A program made the position numbers and the translations under genes. From contig JAFEMH010002081.1 of NCBI GenBank assembly GCA_022495995.1, positions 186,001-250,000 of the forward strand: 64,000 nt of DNA, written 5' to 3'. Shown piece after piece: positions 32,382-43,763 of the stretch. This DNA comes from Adenophora triphylla var. japonica. Taxonomy: Eukaryota > Streptophyta > Magnoliopsida > Asterales > Campanulaceae. The notes beneath the pieces were generated by a model that worked only from the letters and a program-made list of their open reading frames with translations, made no database searches and was not told the DNA's origin. Numbering within the stretch: the stretch's first letter is position 1; the number at the start of each line of letters is the position of its first letter.

Positions 32382-32543
32382 ATGGAGCCATCAAATCCCA
32401 TTCAAGAGGAGGAAATCCTAAATATAGAACCTATTTCAATAGTACCAGCTGATGCACCTCCTCGACCTTGCTTCTTTCTTGAGGTCCCTCAATCACCAGA
32501 ACAAGCTGCCCCTGAAGCTCCAATAATGGAGGCACCCCTGTGA
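32382..32543 (+). pseudogene. C3 env-like ORF, N-terminus cut by G1
   Basis: Starts MEPSNPIQEEEILNIEP and is Pro/Glu/Ala-rich. It reads 53 codons before a TGA formed with the first bases of the G1 LTR at 32541. The real ORF was longer and continues beyond G1, outside the window. Position and the preceding CT tract match Sirevirus env-like ORFs; an envelope role for these is not established. Confidence 0.6.
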
Positions 32544-34350
32544 ATGTGGGCCCAAATCACGGATAGTGAACCGTTTTTTTATAGGGTCGCCGCTTCACCT
32601 CAGTTTGAAGACATTCGGTTTATTGAAAAACAGAGTCGGCACGCCATTTTAATTTCCTCAAAACTTTGAAAAAAAGGAATAGAGTTCGGAGGTTAAGTTA
32701 CTCCTTGGGAAGAACGTTTGGCGTTCACCCAAGGAGCCTTGCCAAAGGCAAGTCTTCCTAGATCCGATTTTTATGCTTACATTTGTGCTCTCGTGTGTGT
32801 GATGTGATTTGAAAAAGGGGAGGGAATGTGCCAAGTTATCTTCCGGACGTATAAACCATTTGAGTTGGTTATCGCTCGAGATTCCTTGGATTTGATGTGT
32901 TCAGGATTTTGATCCCGTGCTCATCTTGGACTTATGATTATAATTAAGTGACCTTTTTACCCTCCCGTTGGAATAATCAACCATATTAGGCTTGAGAGTC
33001 TTGGTGTGTTTTAAACCAACGTTCTTTGGGACAAGGTCTTTATGTGATCGAGAGAAAGGGACACCTTTTTTTATAGTCCAAGAATGAGACTCTTTAGAAA
33101 GGAAGAGCCTTTGCCCATCAATCTTACATCTTGAGACGATTTGAGCTTAGTAGGGACATTTATGCTCATCTCAAGTGATGATCGGAGATGTAGGGGCCAA
33201 GGTTCATCCACTTCTAAAGGGACTTCGACTATGGCATTCTAGTGGAGGAAACGATGTAAAGATGAGACCTTTACACCGATCCACCCCACGGGATGCTTCA
33301 AATACCAAAGGGACTAAGGGAAGGGGTATAAAGATTGGATCTTTATACTCATCATATGTCTTTTGTGCCTTAAGAAGGTCACTAGACAATCCTTGGAGAG
33401 TGATCCAACCTAAAGGGACATGGGGGATGACTTTAAAAAGTAAAGATTGCATTTTTATGAAAATAAGTGTAATGAACACTATGAGAACTAAGGCTATGAA
33501 TGTAAAGGGAATACCTTTGAGGCTCTCCTATGACCTTTAAGAACCTTATAAGGTGGACAATCCTTGGAAACAAGGTCAAGGGAAGGGGATGACATTGTAA
33601 TAGTAAAGATGACATTTTTATGTAGTAAAAGGAAGATATTTCACATCATCATGTGATGAATCCTCCCTAGAACAAGCTACTTGTGGACCCTTGTTCATCC
33701 TTGGGATGGATTCTCCATGAATCATTTGTGTTAGGGAAAGGGGAGATGATATCTACATGATAAAGATTGGATTTTTATGACAATATATCACATTTAATGA
33801 CAAGAAATAGCAAAGCAAATAGCAAGTAAACAATATGACAACATAATAAGGATATTTCAAGGAGAAAGGAAGGAGAGATTACCAATAATGGTTTTCTCTA
33901 TCTCCCTTAGGGGTTTTCCTAATGTAGGAGTGGTTTTAGATGAGTTTTATGGAGGAGGGAGGTGATTTTGGAGAGTTTTGGTTTCTGAAAATTCGAGTAT
34001 TCAATTGGGAAGAGTAACAGTGCTTCCCACAAATCCCCTAAAATGGGTAGAGGAGGCCTCTATTTATAGGCTGATTTGTGCTTCCTAATGAAGCCTTGCG
34101 GCATTAACCTCTGGCTAATGAAGCCGTGCGGCATTATCCCTTGGTGACTCAGCCTGCTTCTAGATCCATGCAAGGTGGCACCTAGAAACTCCTTTCCAGC
34201 GATGGACTGCTTGGAATTTTAATTCCTAGCAAGTCTTTCCCCCCTTGGAAGGTTTGGAAAAGTTCCAGAATTGCCCCTGAACTTTAGGAAAGTTCAGGGA
34301 ATTGCCGGGAAACTTAATCGGAAGGCATGAGCCAGATTTGGGTACTTACA
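32541..34350 (-). repeat. G1 3' LTR
   Basis: 1,810 bp; on the minus strand it starts TGTAAGTACCC and ends GGGCCCACATTCA. The TATA box (cctataaata, minus) is at 34061-34070. Just upstream of it are the palindromes GCCTTGCGGC (34093-34102) and GCCGTGCGGC (34133-34142), each preceded by aatgaa. Open frames inside are chance ORFs. Confidence 0.9.
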
Positions 34351-34370
34351 GAAGCCCCTCGGCAATTTCG
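34351..34370 (-). other. G1 polypurine tract
   Basis: On the minus strand TTGCCGAGGGGCTTC directly precedes the 3' LTR. Nearly the same tract (GCCGAGGGGCTC) precedes the 3' LTR of G2. Confidence 0.75.
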
Positions 34371-34471
34371 CTTGCAGGGAAAGTGGGGTTATCGATAAAA
34401 AAGGATCCAATTCGGCGAACTGTCGAGACGGATTGGGTGACCGAGGAGGTCGAGTGGCTGAACCTTTGGAA

Positions 34472-35030
34472 GGCTACCTACGTATCCCGGAGGAATCAAG
34501 CCATGATCGTAGTTCAGGAAATCCACTGGGGAAGGGGTGTCATATGTAACAAATTAGATGTACCTAAATTAGGCTACCTACGTATCCCGGAGGAATCAAG
34601 CCATGATCGTAGTTCAGGATCCACTGGGGAATAGCGAAGAGAGACTGGTCCCTTGCTATGAAGGTGGAAAGGAAATGACCTGAAAGGTTAAATGATTGAT
34701 CCTACTGGGGATATGCCAAATGAGGGGAGTGACCAATGTGGTCGGATAGCTGGACCTTTATGAAAGGCTACCTCACCATTGAGTAGTGATGAAGGAAAAG
34801 GGTGACCAATGTGGTCGGATGGCTGGACCTTTATGAAAGGCTACCTCACCATTGAGGAGTGATGAAGGAAAAGGGTGACCAATGTGGTCGAATGGCTGGA
34901 CCTTTATGAACGGCTCATGAACCACTGAAGAGCGATGAATGAAAAGGGTGACCAATGTGGTCGGTTGGCTGGACCTTTATGAAAAGCTACCTACGTATCC
35001 CGGAGGAATCAAGCCTTGGTCGTAGTTCAA
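34472..35030 (-). repeat. G1 3' tandem repeat block A (Tat motif x3 and ~73 bp unit x4)
   Basis: A ~48 bp block, on the minus strand GAACTACG..TTGATTCC..GGGATACGTAGGTAGCC, occurs at 34472-34519, 34572-34619 and 34985-35030. Between the second and third copies a 73 bp unit containing gaccaatgtggtcgg starts at 34731, 34804, 34877 and about 34950. The block lies between pol and the 3' LTR, the region known to be hypervariable and repeat-rich in Tat/Ogre. Confidence 0.9.
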
Positions 35031-35136
35031 GAAATCACTAGATAGTTAGGAACAGGTCTAGGATTCTTGAGATTTTGACGATTAATGGAGGAGTCACCTT
35101 ATTTGATTTGACAATTAATGGAGGTTATCACCTTAA

Positions 35137-35492
35137 GAAACTAAAGCTTACATCGTTATCGAGGAGATAGAGGTAGCTAAAGTTGGAAAACTAAAGTGTA
35201 ATTTGCTATCGAGGAGGTAGAGGTAGCTAAAGTTGGAAGAACTAAAGCGTACTTCGCTATCGAGGAGATAGAGGTAGCTAAAGTTGGAAAAACTAAAGCG
35301 TACATCGCTATCGAGGAGATAGAGGTAGCTAAAGTTGGAAAACTAAAGCGTACTTCGCTATCGAGGAGATATAGGTAGCTAAAGTTGGAAAAACTAAAGC
35401 GTAATTCGCTATCGAGGAGATAGAGGTAGCTAAAGTTCGGAAAATTAAAGCGTACTTCGCTATCGAGGAGATAGAGTTAGCTAAAGTTGAGT
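35137..35492 (-). repeat. G1 3' tandem repeat block B (50-51 bp unit x7)
   Basis: Units containing ctatcgaggagatagaggta; the ctaaag landmark starts at 35141, 35191, 35242, 35293, 35343, 35394 and about 35444. Copies differ by only a few bases, so the expansion is fairly recent. Confidence 0.92.
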
Positions 35493-35882
35493 TTTGACAA
35501 TTCGGAGGTTGTCGCCTGGCGTTGTTTCGTTATAACGGAAGTAACAGAGGTGTTTTGAAAGAAAACATTATTCTATTTTATAAATAACGGAGATTTTTTG
35601 GGAAACAACGTTACTTCGTTGGGAGATAACCGAAATTATTTGCCTAGTTGGAAATTCCAAGGGCAAAAGTGTAAATTCAGCTCAGAGCAAATGAAGCCGC
35701 CCGACGTGAGATGGGGAGAAAGAAGTCGTACGACTTTAAGTCTGATTTCACCAGATTGATTTAAACAGCAGAAAAACGGGTTGTGGCACCATTGCTGCTT
35801 CATTTTGTCGAGGAGAGAAAAGAGGAGAGAAAAGAGAGAGAAACCTCAAAATTATTCAAATCCTTAGCTTCTACTGCTCAAG

Positions 35883-38501
35883 ATGGATCAAGGAGGGGAC
35901 ATCTTGCCTCGACAAGCGCGTATAACCTTGTCGCAAGCCGCGAGGATGAGGCGGAGGGAATTCGTTAGGACCGATCAGAAATATGATTTCTCGACGCCTA
36001 TCTCCGAGTTCTATCCTAGCAAGAGAGAGCATAAATCGATGAAACCTCAATCAATTGGGGTAAGCACTCTTGATTTGCTTGATTACGTCAATTTTGGTTG
36101 AATTTTGATTGATTTAGGGCTTGACCCAATTTTTTTGGGAATTTGTGAATTTTTCTTGCGATTTTATTGACGCTTTTAGGAATTTGATAATTAACCTATG
36201 AGGCTATGGACATAAATAAACATGCATGTGCAATTTATTTGAGAAAAATATGAGAATGACTCATTTTTGAAAATAAAGTAAGAAAAATAATGTCTAAAAT
36301 GTGACGGAGTTCTTGCATGTGCTAGAACTAGGTCAATTTCTAATCATGAATGGGAAAACAAGATTTTGGACGATGAAAAGGATTCATGCATGCCATCTTG
36401 AGAAATTAAAACTTATGTGCAAAGAATTTTGTGAAAATTGGAATTTTTGTGTTTGGGAGAGCAATGTGCTCGGGTTGACGTGTTTCAAATGATGAAAGAC
36501 ACGTGTTCTAGACAAATGATGCTAGGAATTTCTTATGAATGCTTTTCTTTGGCAATATGTGCACTTTTTGTGAGTATATGCATGCTTTTGAGATGAGATG
36601 AAGGACTAACAAGATTTTGCCGTGTTTTCCTACAGGAGAGAAAGTCGAGGGGACCCGCGGAGGTGGTAGTGAAGTTGTGAGACAGGATACCCAACTTTGA
36701 AAAGTATGGCGTGAATCCTAAGCAGCTGGTGATAGCTACTGGGCTTCATTCTTTTATTGAGGCTATTGGTAGAGGAATTCATGTGACCTCTAAGAGTAAG
36801 GGGTTGGTCCAGGCCCTTTCAGAGTTTTGGTGGGACACCACTCACAACTTTCATCTTAGCTAGGGAGAAATCATGGTGACCCCCGCCGACTTCACTGCCA
36901 TTACTTGCCTGAGATTCACTGGTAGGACTGTGACTTGGAGGGATCACATTTCTGTGGCCGAGTTCAGAGCTTTGGTGGGTTTTGACCTCCGTCCTAAGGG
37001 GCTCGAGATGGAGACGAGTTTGTTGAGGTGGAGATTCTGAGGTGCATAGATGAGTTTGCAGCCAACGAGGTGACTGCCCACCAGCTCGCGAGAGCTTTCC
37101 TGTGCTTGATGCTGTCTGTCACCATTTTTGCTAATTCTGGAACATTGGCGATGCTTTGCCTGCTTGACTTTTTGGAGAACCTGGATGTGGTTGGGGAGGT
37201 TTCTTGGGGTGAGGCTGGATTGGCTGAGCTCTACTTTCCTTTGGGCTTGTACAGCCGGAATAAGGCTGCTTCTATGGATTGTTTCTCTTTTGCTCTTGAG
37301 GTACTCTCACTTTTCCTTTCTTTCTCTTACTTTTCTGTCTTGATATTTTATGAGAAGAATGACCTTTTTGTTTTGGACATGCAGGTCTAGTTCTGTGAGG
37401 TGATCAGGTTCTTTCCTTGGAACCAACAGAGTGACCCGATAATTTTCCCGGCCATTGTACGCTGGAGGGGAGCGGCTAGGGATAAGTTCACCGGGAAGAC
37501 CCAGATTACTTTTGATTACAAGATGGTGAAGCCCGTCATCAACAGGGACGGTCATGAGGGGGTGGACTTCTATCCCTGGGGGAGGTACCCAGAGGCTTTG
37601 ATAGGGGATGCCTTGGTGGTGACCAGGCAGAGGAGGTAGCTGACAGGCTTGACCTGTGATATCATTTATCTAGGGGACCGATTCTCCAGGCAGCACGGTC
37701 ATGTATCTCCGTTGGGCACTATCACCCCTCATGACCCTCCTCCGCTCATGCTGCAGCCCAGGCATTGGTCGGTGAATGAGATAGAGAGGTATCAGGCTGG
37801 ATTGGCAGCTGAGGAGTATTTTGATCTTGCTACCCCGTATGCCACCTTTGTGGAGGCGTGGTTTAGGATGCCCCATAAATTAGTGAAGATAGCCGCTGCT
37901 CGGGGGTACGGGGAGGCCGAGTCGACTGATCCACCTATGCCTCCAGATCACCTTTCTTATGTGGTGAACGGGGTGGCGAGGAGGTTCATGGTGCCTATTC
38001 CAGACATGAGGGAGCCCAAGTATACTCTTCCTGCTGACAGCACTGTAAGTAACTCTTGGTCGTTTTTCTCTTCGGCCTTCTTTATTTTCTGCGATTTTGA
38101 GCTTTTCTGAGATTTTCTGAGCCTTTTCTTCTCTTTTCTCGCAGGTTTCTGCTCGTACCTATGACGGCTTGGTACGGCAGAACAGGGGCTGGAAGGAGGT
38201 GGCTCAGTCCCTTCTGAGGAAGCTGGCATGTGCTTCAAGGGCTGCGGGGAATGCGCAGGAGCCCAAGCGCAAGAGGAGGCACGTTGGGAGCACGGCCTCT
38301 ACATCCTTGGCCTCAGGGTACCACTCATCGTCCACCAGTGCTGTGCCTCGGGGACGGGGGCCTAACACGGACATTTTGGAGTAGCTGGCGGAGTATGAGC
38401 ACGTGGCTATCCACCTATCTGTCGTGAATGATGACGAGGATCTGCTGAGGGATCCTGAGTTCTATGAGCTGAGCAGTGATGATGATGAATCAGAGGCTTA
38501 G
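35883..38501 (+). pseudogene. G1 antisense gene A: plant mobile domain (PMD)-like, three introns
   Basis: Encoded opposite to G1 pol. Exons: 35883-36059, 36636-37300, 37385-38044, 38145-38501. Each junction has a GT donor (GTAAGC, GTACTC, GTAAGT) and an AG acceptor, and the reading phase is kept from exon 1 to exon 2. The PMD-type core is VTPADFTAITCLRFTGRTVTW in exon 2. Exon 3 has aromatic-rich PMD-like sequence, and exon 4 a basic NLS-like run (EPKRKRRH) and an acidic C-terminus. PMD proteins are MAIN/MAIL1-like nuclear proteins linked to transposon silencing, and PMD sequences are common in TEs. Stops at CGA-to-TGA, TGG-to-TAG and several CAG-to-TAG sites, plus a frameshift near 37015, make this copy inactive. 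A palindrome pair (35696, 35725) lies about 170 bp before the ATG. Confidence 0.7.
36060..36635 (+). other. Intron 1 of G1 antisense gene A
   Basis: 576 bp, AT-rich, GTAAGC...TTTTCCTACAG. Splicing it joins exons 1 and 2 in frame (both phase 0), which supports the gene model. Confidence 0.65.
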
Positions 38502-39089
38502 GGTTCCTTAGGTTCAAACTAGGAGGAAGAGAGAGAAAATAGTGAACAACTGTGCACAATTTGTTATTTTATTGTTTTATTTGGGTGCCAAAGAGGCAAA
38601 AACAATGTAATGATCTTTTTATTTGCTTTTCTTATTTATGCTTTATGACTTTGCATATTACTTGAGCCTCGGGGCATCTTTTTTTGCTCGAAAATGGGGC
38701 AGAAATTGAGCCGGAATGGTTTATAATGATATGTGATTGCATGGATGGTGTTTGGACATGTTTTATGCAGGTTTTGTTGCAAAAGTGGGGTGAGAATCCC
38801 ACTTGGGCAACAGCTTTGGCTGCTGCAGGTTTTTTTTTCTGCAGAAGCAAAAGAAGCCGTCCGGCCAGGTCCTGGGCAAAAGAAGCCGTGCGGCTTGGAA
38901 CCTTGTCTGAACTGATTTTTTTCAAATAAAATCAAGGAAGGGCCTTTTCATTTCATTTTCACCCTAAACTTGTCCCAACTGATCCTAAAGCATATTTTTG
39001 ACTAGAAATTGTCAAGTCAGATCATTTTTCATGGAAAAACCAGTCCGATTGCAAAAGGGGAAAAGGGATCGTTTTCTGTCCGATCTTCA
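38502..39089 (+). promoter_or_regulatory. Spacer between G1 antisense genes, with palindrome pair
   Basis: AT-rich 3' end of gene A (poly(A)-signal-like runs near 38560-38660), then the probable promoter side of gene B. It contains GCCGTCCGGC (38856-38865) and GCCGTGCGGC (38885-38894), starts 29 bp apart, both in the context agaagcc. No other gene seen. Confidence 0.5.
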
Positions 39090-39699
39090 ATCTTAGATGA
39101 GACATAACTTTCAATTTCATAAGGGGCTGTTCGACAACACCTTCAAGATCAAGTCTTTATGGCATTTGAAGGATCTCCCACACGATTGGGACCTTTTGAG
39201 AGCAGCAACGAGGTTTTGAGACGTCCGGAGACATGTTTACTGCTTTTCTTACAATGAAATTGTCCCAACCTTTGAAGACTTTAGGGCATTGATTGGGGGC
39301 CCATAAATTGAAACCATTTTGATTCCTTTGACCGGGGACATACCGGTGACCGTAAAGTTGGCATCTTTTCTGCAAATTTCTTCGGAAGAAGCCGAGGGGA
39401 TGATGATAGCCCCTGACAGGATTGACATTTCTCATATCCCGAGCAGGTTTGGGTCTCCAGATAAGGCTGCAACCACAGTGTCTATGGATGCCTTTATCCT
39501 CTGCGTGTTCTCCTTTCTATTTACTACCGAGTCTTTCGGGGTCTGACATAGTGGCCTTTTGGACATGGTCAGAGATTGCAGGGCTGGGAAAGATATTATT
39601 CCACTGATTTTGGGTGAGACTCTGCACGGCATCGATAGGATGGCTAGGGGGGACCATTTCATGAGGTCTGGGAGCCCAGCTGTGCTAACTTTATGGTTG
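39090..39699 (+). pseudogene. G1 antisense gene B, 5' part (DUF7745-like), cut by G2
   Basis: Plus-strand coding piece with IKSLWHLKDLPHDWDLLRA, then HVYCFSYNEIVPTFEDFRAL, a pattern I associate with the retrotransposon-linked plant family DUF7745. Another conserved-looking segment (GKDIIPLILGETLHGIDRM) lies near 39590-39640. In-frame stops replace expected Trp residues, for example after AATRF. The frame runs into the G2 target site ggttg at 39695-39699 and resumes in the same frame at 56089. The domain name is from memory and should be checked. Confidence 0.55.
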
Positions 39700-40748
39700 T
39701 GTAGACACCCCGTTCTGAACTCATAATTACATTATTACACTACTCTTCATCTCTCTTTTGTGTTTTGATGAAAGCATATCAGTTTCGTCATGTTTCGTTA
39801 AGTTTCTAACTAACCTCGTTAGTTTTGGACCTAACTGACTAACGGAACAACTGAAGAGGACAAAATAGTCATCAGACTAGTTATCTCGCACGAGATATCA
39901 TATCTCGCGCGAGATATCCCCTCGACAGGATGTGCAGAAATCACTCTCCTTCTCCGTTTCAAACTCTCTTTTGGATAAAACCTTATCAATTCGGATATCC
40001 AATCGGGCGAGTTACGAACCTTCCTAGGGGATTTTACCTCTCCACCTTCACCTCTCCAACCTCCTATAAATACTGGATGACTTTCAGTGTTTCGGAGGTC
40101 GACGATTCTGATCCTTGATCAAGAAAACACACAACACACACAAATTTGTTGGTTTCTTTCCACGAAAGACTCCTTCAAATCACTCACAAACAACTCCTAG
40201 ATTTGTCCTTCAACCACGTTGATTGACGAACATCGAAGCCCGAATCAAAGGACCAAGGCGAAGCTCCGTCCGCATCAAGATCCGAATCAAGGATCGAGGC
40301 GAAGCTCTGTCCGCATCAAGGTTCGACTCTAAACTTGAGTCGAAACTCTGTCCGAATCTCTCCTCAAAAGGTAATCATCCTTTAAACTTTCGTTTCTCTT
40401 CTCAACCCCTCTATTGATTTTAGAGTAGCATAATCCCATCAAAAGGATTAGCCTAGAGTCCCTTCAGTCAATGGAGGCGATCTCGAACCATACAATCCAA
40501 CATTCCTAATCAAGAAATTGATTAGGGTTTACTTGTTTTCTTTAATTCTATATATTGTAAAGATTGAAAACCTCTCTTTTCTTTAGCAAGACCGATCTCC
40601 GGATTGGGTGGAATGGATGCTCCTTGACCTACCCATTTCATAACCTAAGCCCCGAACCCAAATCTCTTTCAAAATGGTTTTTCTATGTTTCCAAACGAAT
40701 AATATAGGAGGCGACTCCAAAAGATAAAATTCTTCTCACAACGCTACA
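39700..40748 (+). repeat. G2 5' LTR
   Basis: TATA box TATAAATA at 40065-40072. Palindromes TCTCGCACGAGA (39884-39895) and TCTCGCGCGAGA (39903-39914) lie about 150 bp upstream. Compared with the 3' LTR, a cluster of changes at about 39992-40020 falls on CAG/CTG triplets of the other copy. Confidence 0.93.
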
Positions 40749-40749
40749 G

Positions 40750-40767
40750 TGGCGACTCTGCTGGGGA
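40750..40767 (+). other. G2 primer binding site (tRNA-Arg type)
   Basis: TGGCGACTCTGCTGGGGA, one base after the 5' LTR. It differs from the G1 site at one position. Confidence 0.87.
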
Positions 40768-40891
40768 CATAAAATTAAGAGGCTTAAACTTGCGTCAAAA
40801 TTAAAAGAGAGGTTTTCAAAAAAAAATTTGATTTTTTGTTCCCAGATCAGGCATATCTCGCACGAGATATCATATCTCGCGCGAGATATCG

Positions 40892-43680
40892 TGTAACGAC
40901 CCCAATCCTAGGCACTCATTTTAAATATTAAATTATCTGCTTTTAATATTCATGTTATCTTTATGTGTTCAATTATGTCTTTAAATTTCTTAAATTAAGA
41001 TAAATTGGGTAAGAAGTAAATTTAGAATCTTTTGAGAAATTATTAGACATTAAATAAAGAAACTTGAAGAAATAATAAAATTGGAAATATGATAAATAGT
41101 ATAGGAAGGTTAAATGAGTAGGATGAATTAATGGGATAAAGATTTATTTTAATTTAATGAGAGTGGAAGCCTTTGTTTTAGATTTTTATGGGGGGGCCAA
41201 TTATTCTTGCTCTCCCATGAGCTTGACAAGTGTCCTTCCCAAAACCCCTCCTCTTACTCCCCTTAACCGGCCCCCTCCCCCTACATCTTCCTCCTCACTC
41301 TCCTTCTCCCTCCTTCATTTCATTCTTACTTCCCTAGAAAAATCTAAGAAACCTCCCATGGAAACTCCAAGCACCAAGTGTTGAAGCCAAGCAAATCCTC
41401 CATCAAATCCAAGTCTAAGAACATCCTTGAAGTTGGATCACCTAGAGGAAGCCATCAAGTTAGAAAGATCAATCTTTCCTTATAAAATCCAAGTGAGTTG
41501 TTATGACCTCCTTTCATCTATGTGCTCATGAACTATCTATTGTTGTTCTTGGTGTTGTAATTGTTGTTATATGTTTTGGGAATCTCCTTGGAGTTAGAAA
41601 ATGGATTAATGACTTAAAAAGATGAGTGGTTCATGGGGGTTGATTTAGATTTTAAGGAATGGATGGAATTTGAATTTGTTGAAGTTAGGGTTCAATGAAG
41701 ATGATTTAAAAGGGTTGAAATGGGTAGAAATGGTAGTGATAAATAATCTAGGGTTACTTGGTTTTGGAGTTTACATGTTTGTTTGGGACTTGGAAAAATG
41801 AAGGTGTTCTTGAGTGTTCTTGAATAATCAATGGTAGAGGGAAAGAAGAACTAGGGTTAAAATCTGAATTGGGCTGGCTGGAGGCTTGGGCGGTCGCCCA
41901 AGGGGGGCTGAGCGGCCGCCCATGATGGCAGTAGGTTAATTGGCTTGGAAAATCCACTTGGGCGGTCGCCCATGTGGTGAGGGCGGTCGCCCATGTTGGC
42001 AGGAACATTTAACATCTTTGGAAACCCACTTGGGCGGTCGCCCAAGTGGTATGGGCGGTCGCCCATGACCCTGAACCAACCTTTCTTAAATTGAACTAGG
42101 ATCATTAACAAGTTTGTTTGGCCACTCATAAATGGTGACTCCCACCCAATAACAATTAGTAGAACCTAATCAACCCGGATACAAATTGATCCTCTTTAAC
42201 CTAGGTTAGAGTAGGATACCTTGGCTTGGCCATGACCTTTATCTAGTCAAAGTGGAAGTGTAGGAGTAGCTAAATATTGTTCGGGAAGTGGTCCAAACTT
42301 GGGAAGTAGGTCTTGCACTTTTATTAAGATTATTCAAGGTTGAGTAATGACTTCGTAGGGTTGGTTTATGATACTATGGACCTTACTTGCCCATACTCGG
42401 TGTAGTTAGCTTGAATCATGTTTAAAACCATAGGCCACACTATTGTATTTAATGTATATATATCACTGTAGCAAGATTATCCCAATTGTGGATTATTTGG
42501 TATATGGTTGTGTCGTATTTCCGTTGTGGATTTTCTGGTATGTTGCTGGTATTGTATTCCGGTTGTGGATTACTTGGCCTGTTGATTTCATTGTTCCCGG
42601 TGTGGATTTTGTGGTTATATTGTTACCTTAAGTGAACTCATATTCATTTGGTGATATGATGCATAGTGTATTACTTAAATGTTGCATTATGATGTTGGTT
42701 GAACATGAGTATATTTTACCATGTTGCTATAGTAATTATCCCCTTTGTGGATTACTTGGTATTGTTATATTATTATCCCGTTTGGTGGATTATCTCAAGT
42801 ATCTATCATGTGCTTGAGCGTGTTTATGTTCGGGTGGGTATGATGGATGCCAATCAATTATGGATTTGTTCTATAAGTGATTGAAGGTACATCATACCGG
42901 TGACCTTTCCCCACTCTGTGGCCACGGGGTGGGGCTGTGCTAACGACTGTATTGACCCAAAAAGCTTTACAGACCTGTTGCGATCGTTGTAAGGAGGGAC
43001 GATATTATTTTTGGATATTCTAATATAGGTATCCTTTCTTATATGGATGGTCTGGGGGTATGAGTCCTATAAGAGGTGAATGTGCTGGAGGCAATTCACC
43101 AAAGAGTGGAGTTTTACTCCCACGTTGTACGACTTATTGTTCAGACGGGAAAAGGTAAAATGAGGTAACATAAGGTGTTTACCGCTTTCATAATGTGTTA
43201 TGTGCTACCATGCTATGTGTTGCACTTTGTTTGGCATCTTGCTGCATATCATAATAGCTCATTGAGATTTATTCTCACCCCTCTCCCTTTACTGTTTTAG
43301 ATCCCGAGACAGGTGAACCGAACCAGTGAGGCCGGGGATATCATTTTGGACTTTTGCTCTTGGGGCTTGACAAGTTAAGTATAGGAGTGGGTTGTTAGGA
43401 GTATTGGTTAAGTATTCCTCTTTTATAATTTGTATGGAAAACCCTTTTGTTAAACGAATGCTAATTAAGGTTTCCAATGTAACTGATCAGATTTCGGTTT
43501 ATTAAAGTTGTAGTTGGATTTCCTTTAAGTAGGGATATTATCAATTGATTTTTATTTGAAAGTTTGAAAAGTGGTATTCCTTTAAAGGCAAATAAATGTT
43601 TGGAAAATTTAGATGGATTTTCTTAGTTTGAGCTCCCTTAGCTCGGGACACGTGTTGGGTCCCGGGTTGGGGTGCTCACA
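40892..43680 (+). repeat. G3 5' LTR
   Basis: At 41888-42064 it contains six GGGCGGTCGCCC-type inverted repeats in three pairs (41888/41910, 41960/41981, 42032/42053; spacing 22, 21, 21 bp). AT-rich start, CT-rich stretch at 41260-41345. Confidence 0.93.
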
Positions 43681-43682
43681 GT

Positions 43683-43694
43683 TGGTATCAGAGC
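43683..43694 (+). other. G3 primer binding site (tRNA-iMet)
   Basis: TGGTATCAGAGC, two bases after the 5' LTR. Confidence 0.93.
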
Positions 43695-43763
43695 TTAGTT
43701 TAGAGGTCAAGGGTAGATGTCTAAACTAAGGGGAAATGTGTGGAAATTGACGCCGAGTGTTTA

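Larger units (their letters stand above)
27121..32540 (+). mobile_element. C3: decayed Sirevirus-like Ty1/copia element, 5'-truncated
   Basis: Plus-strand copia remnant with gag zinc knuckle, protease, integrase, RT, RNase H and the start of an env-like ORF, all in order. It has no 5' LTR: the element begins abruptly inside gag at about 27121, next to the CACTA-linked fragment. The 3' part is interrupted at 32541 by G1, so a 3' LTR, if any, is beyond the window. Many stops and frameshifts make it clearly older than the other elements here. The env-like ORF marks it as a Sirevirus. Confidence 0.82.

Noticed and set aside
32541..34350. Several open frames of 60-120 aa in the G1 LTR
   Set aside because: No recognisable domain, noncoding LTR, and not conserved in the homologous right LTR portion.
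41888..42064. GC-rich repeats in the G3 LTR as a CpG island or host promoter
   Set aside because: They are present in both LTRs at matching positions, so they belong to the element.
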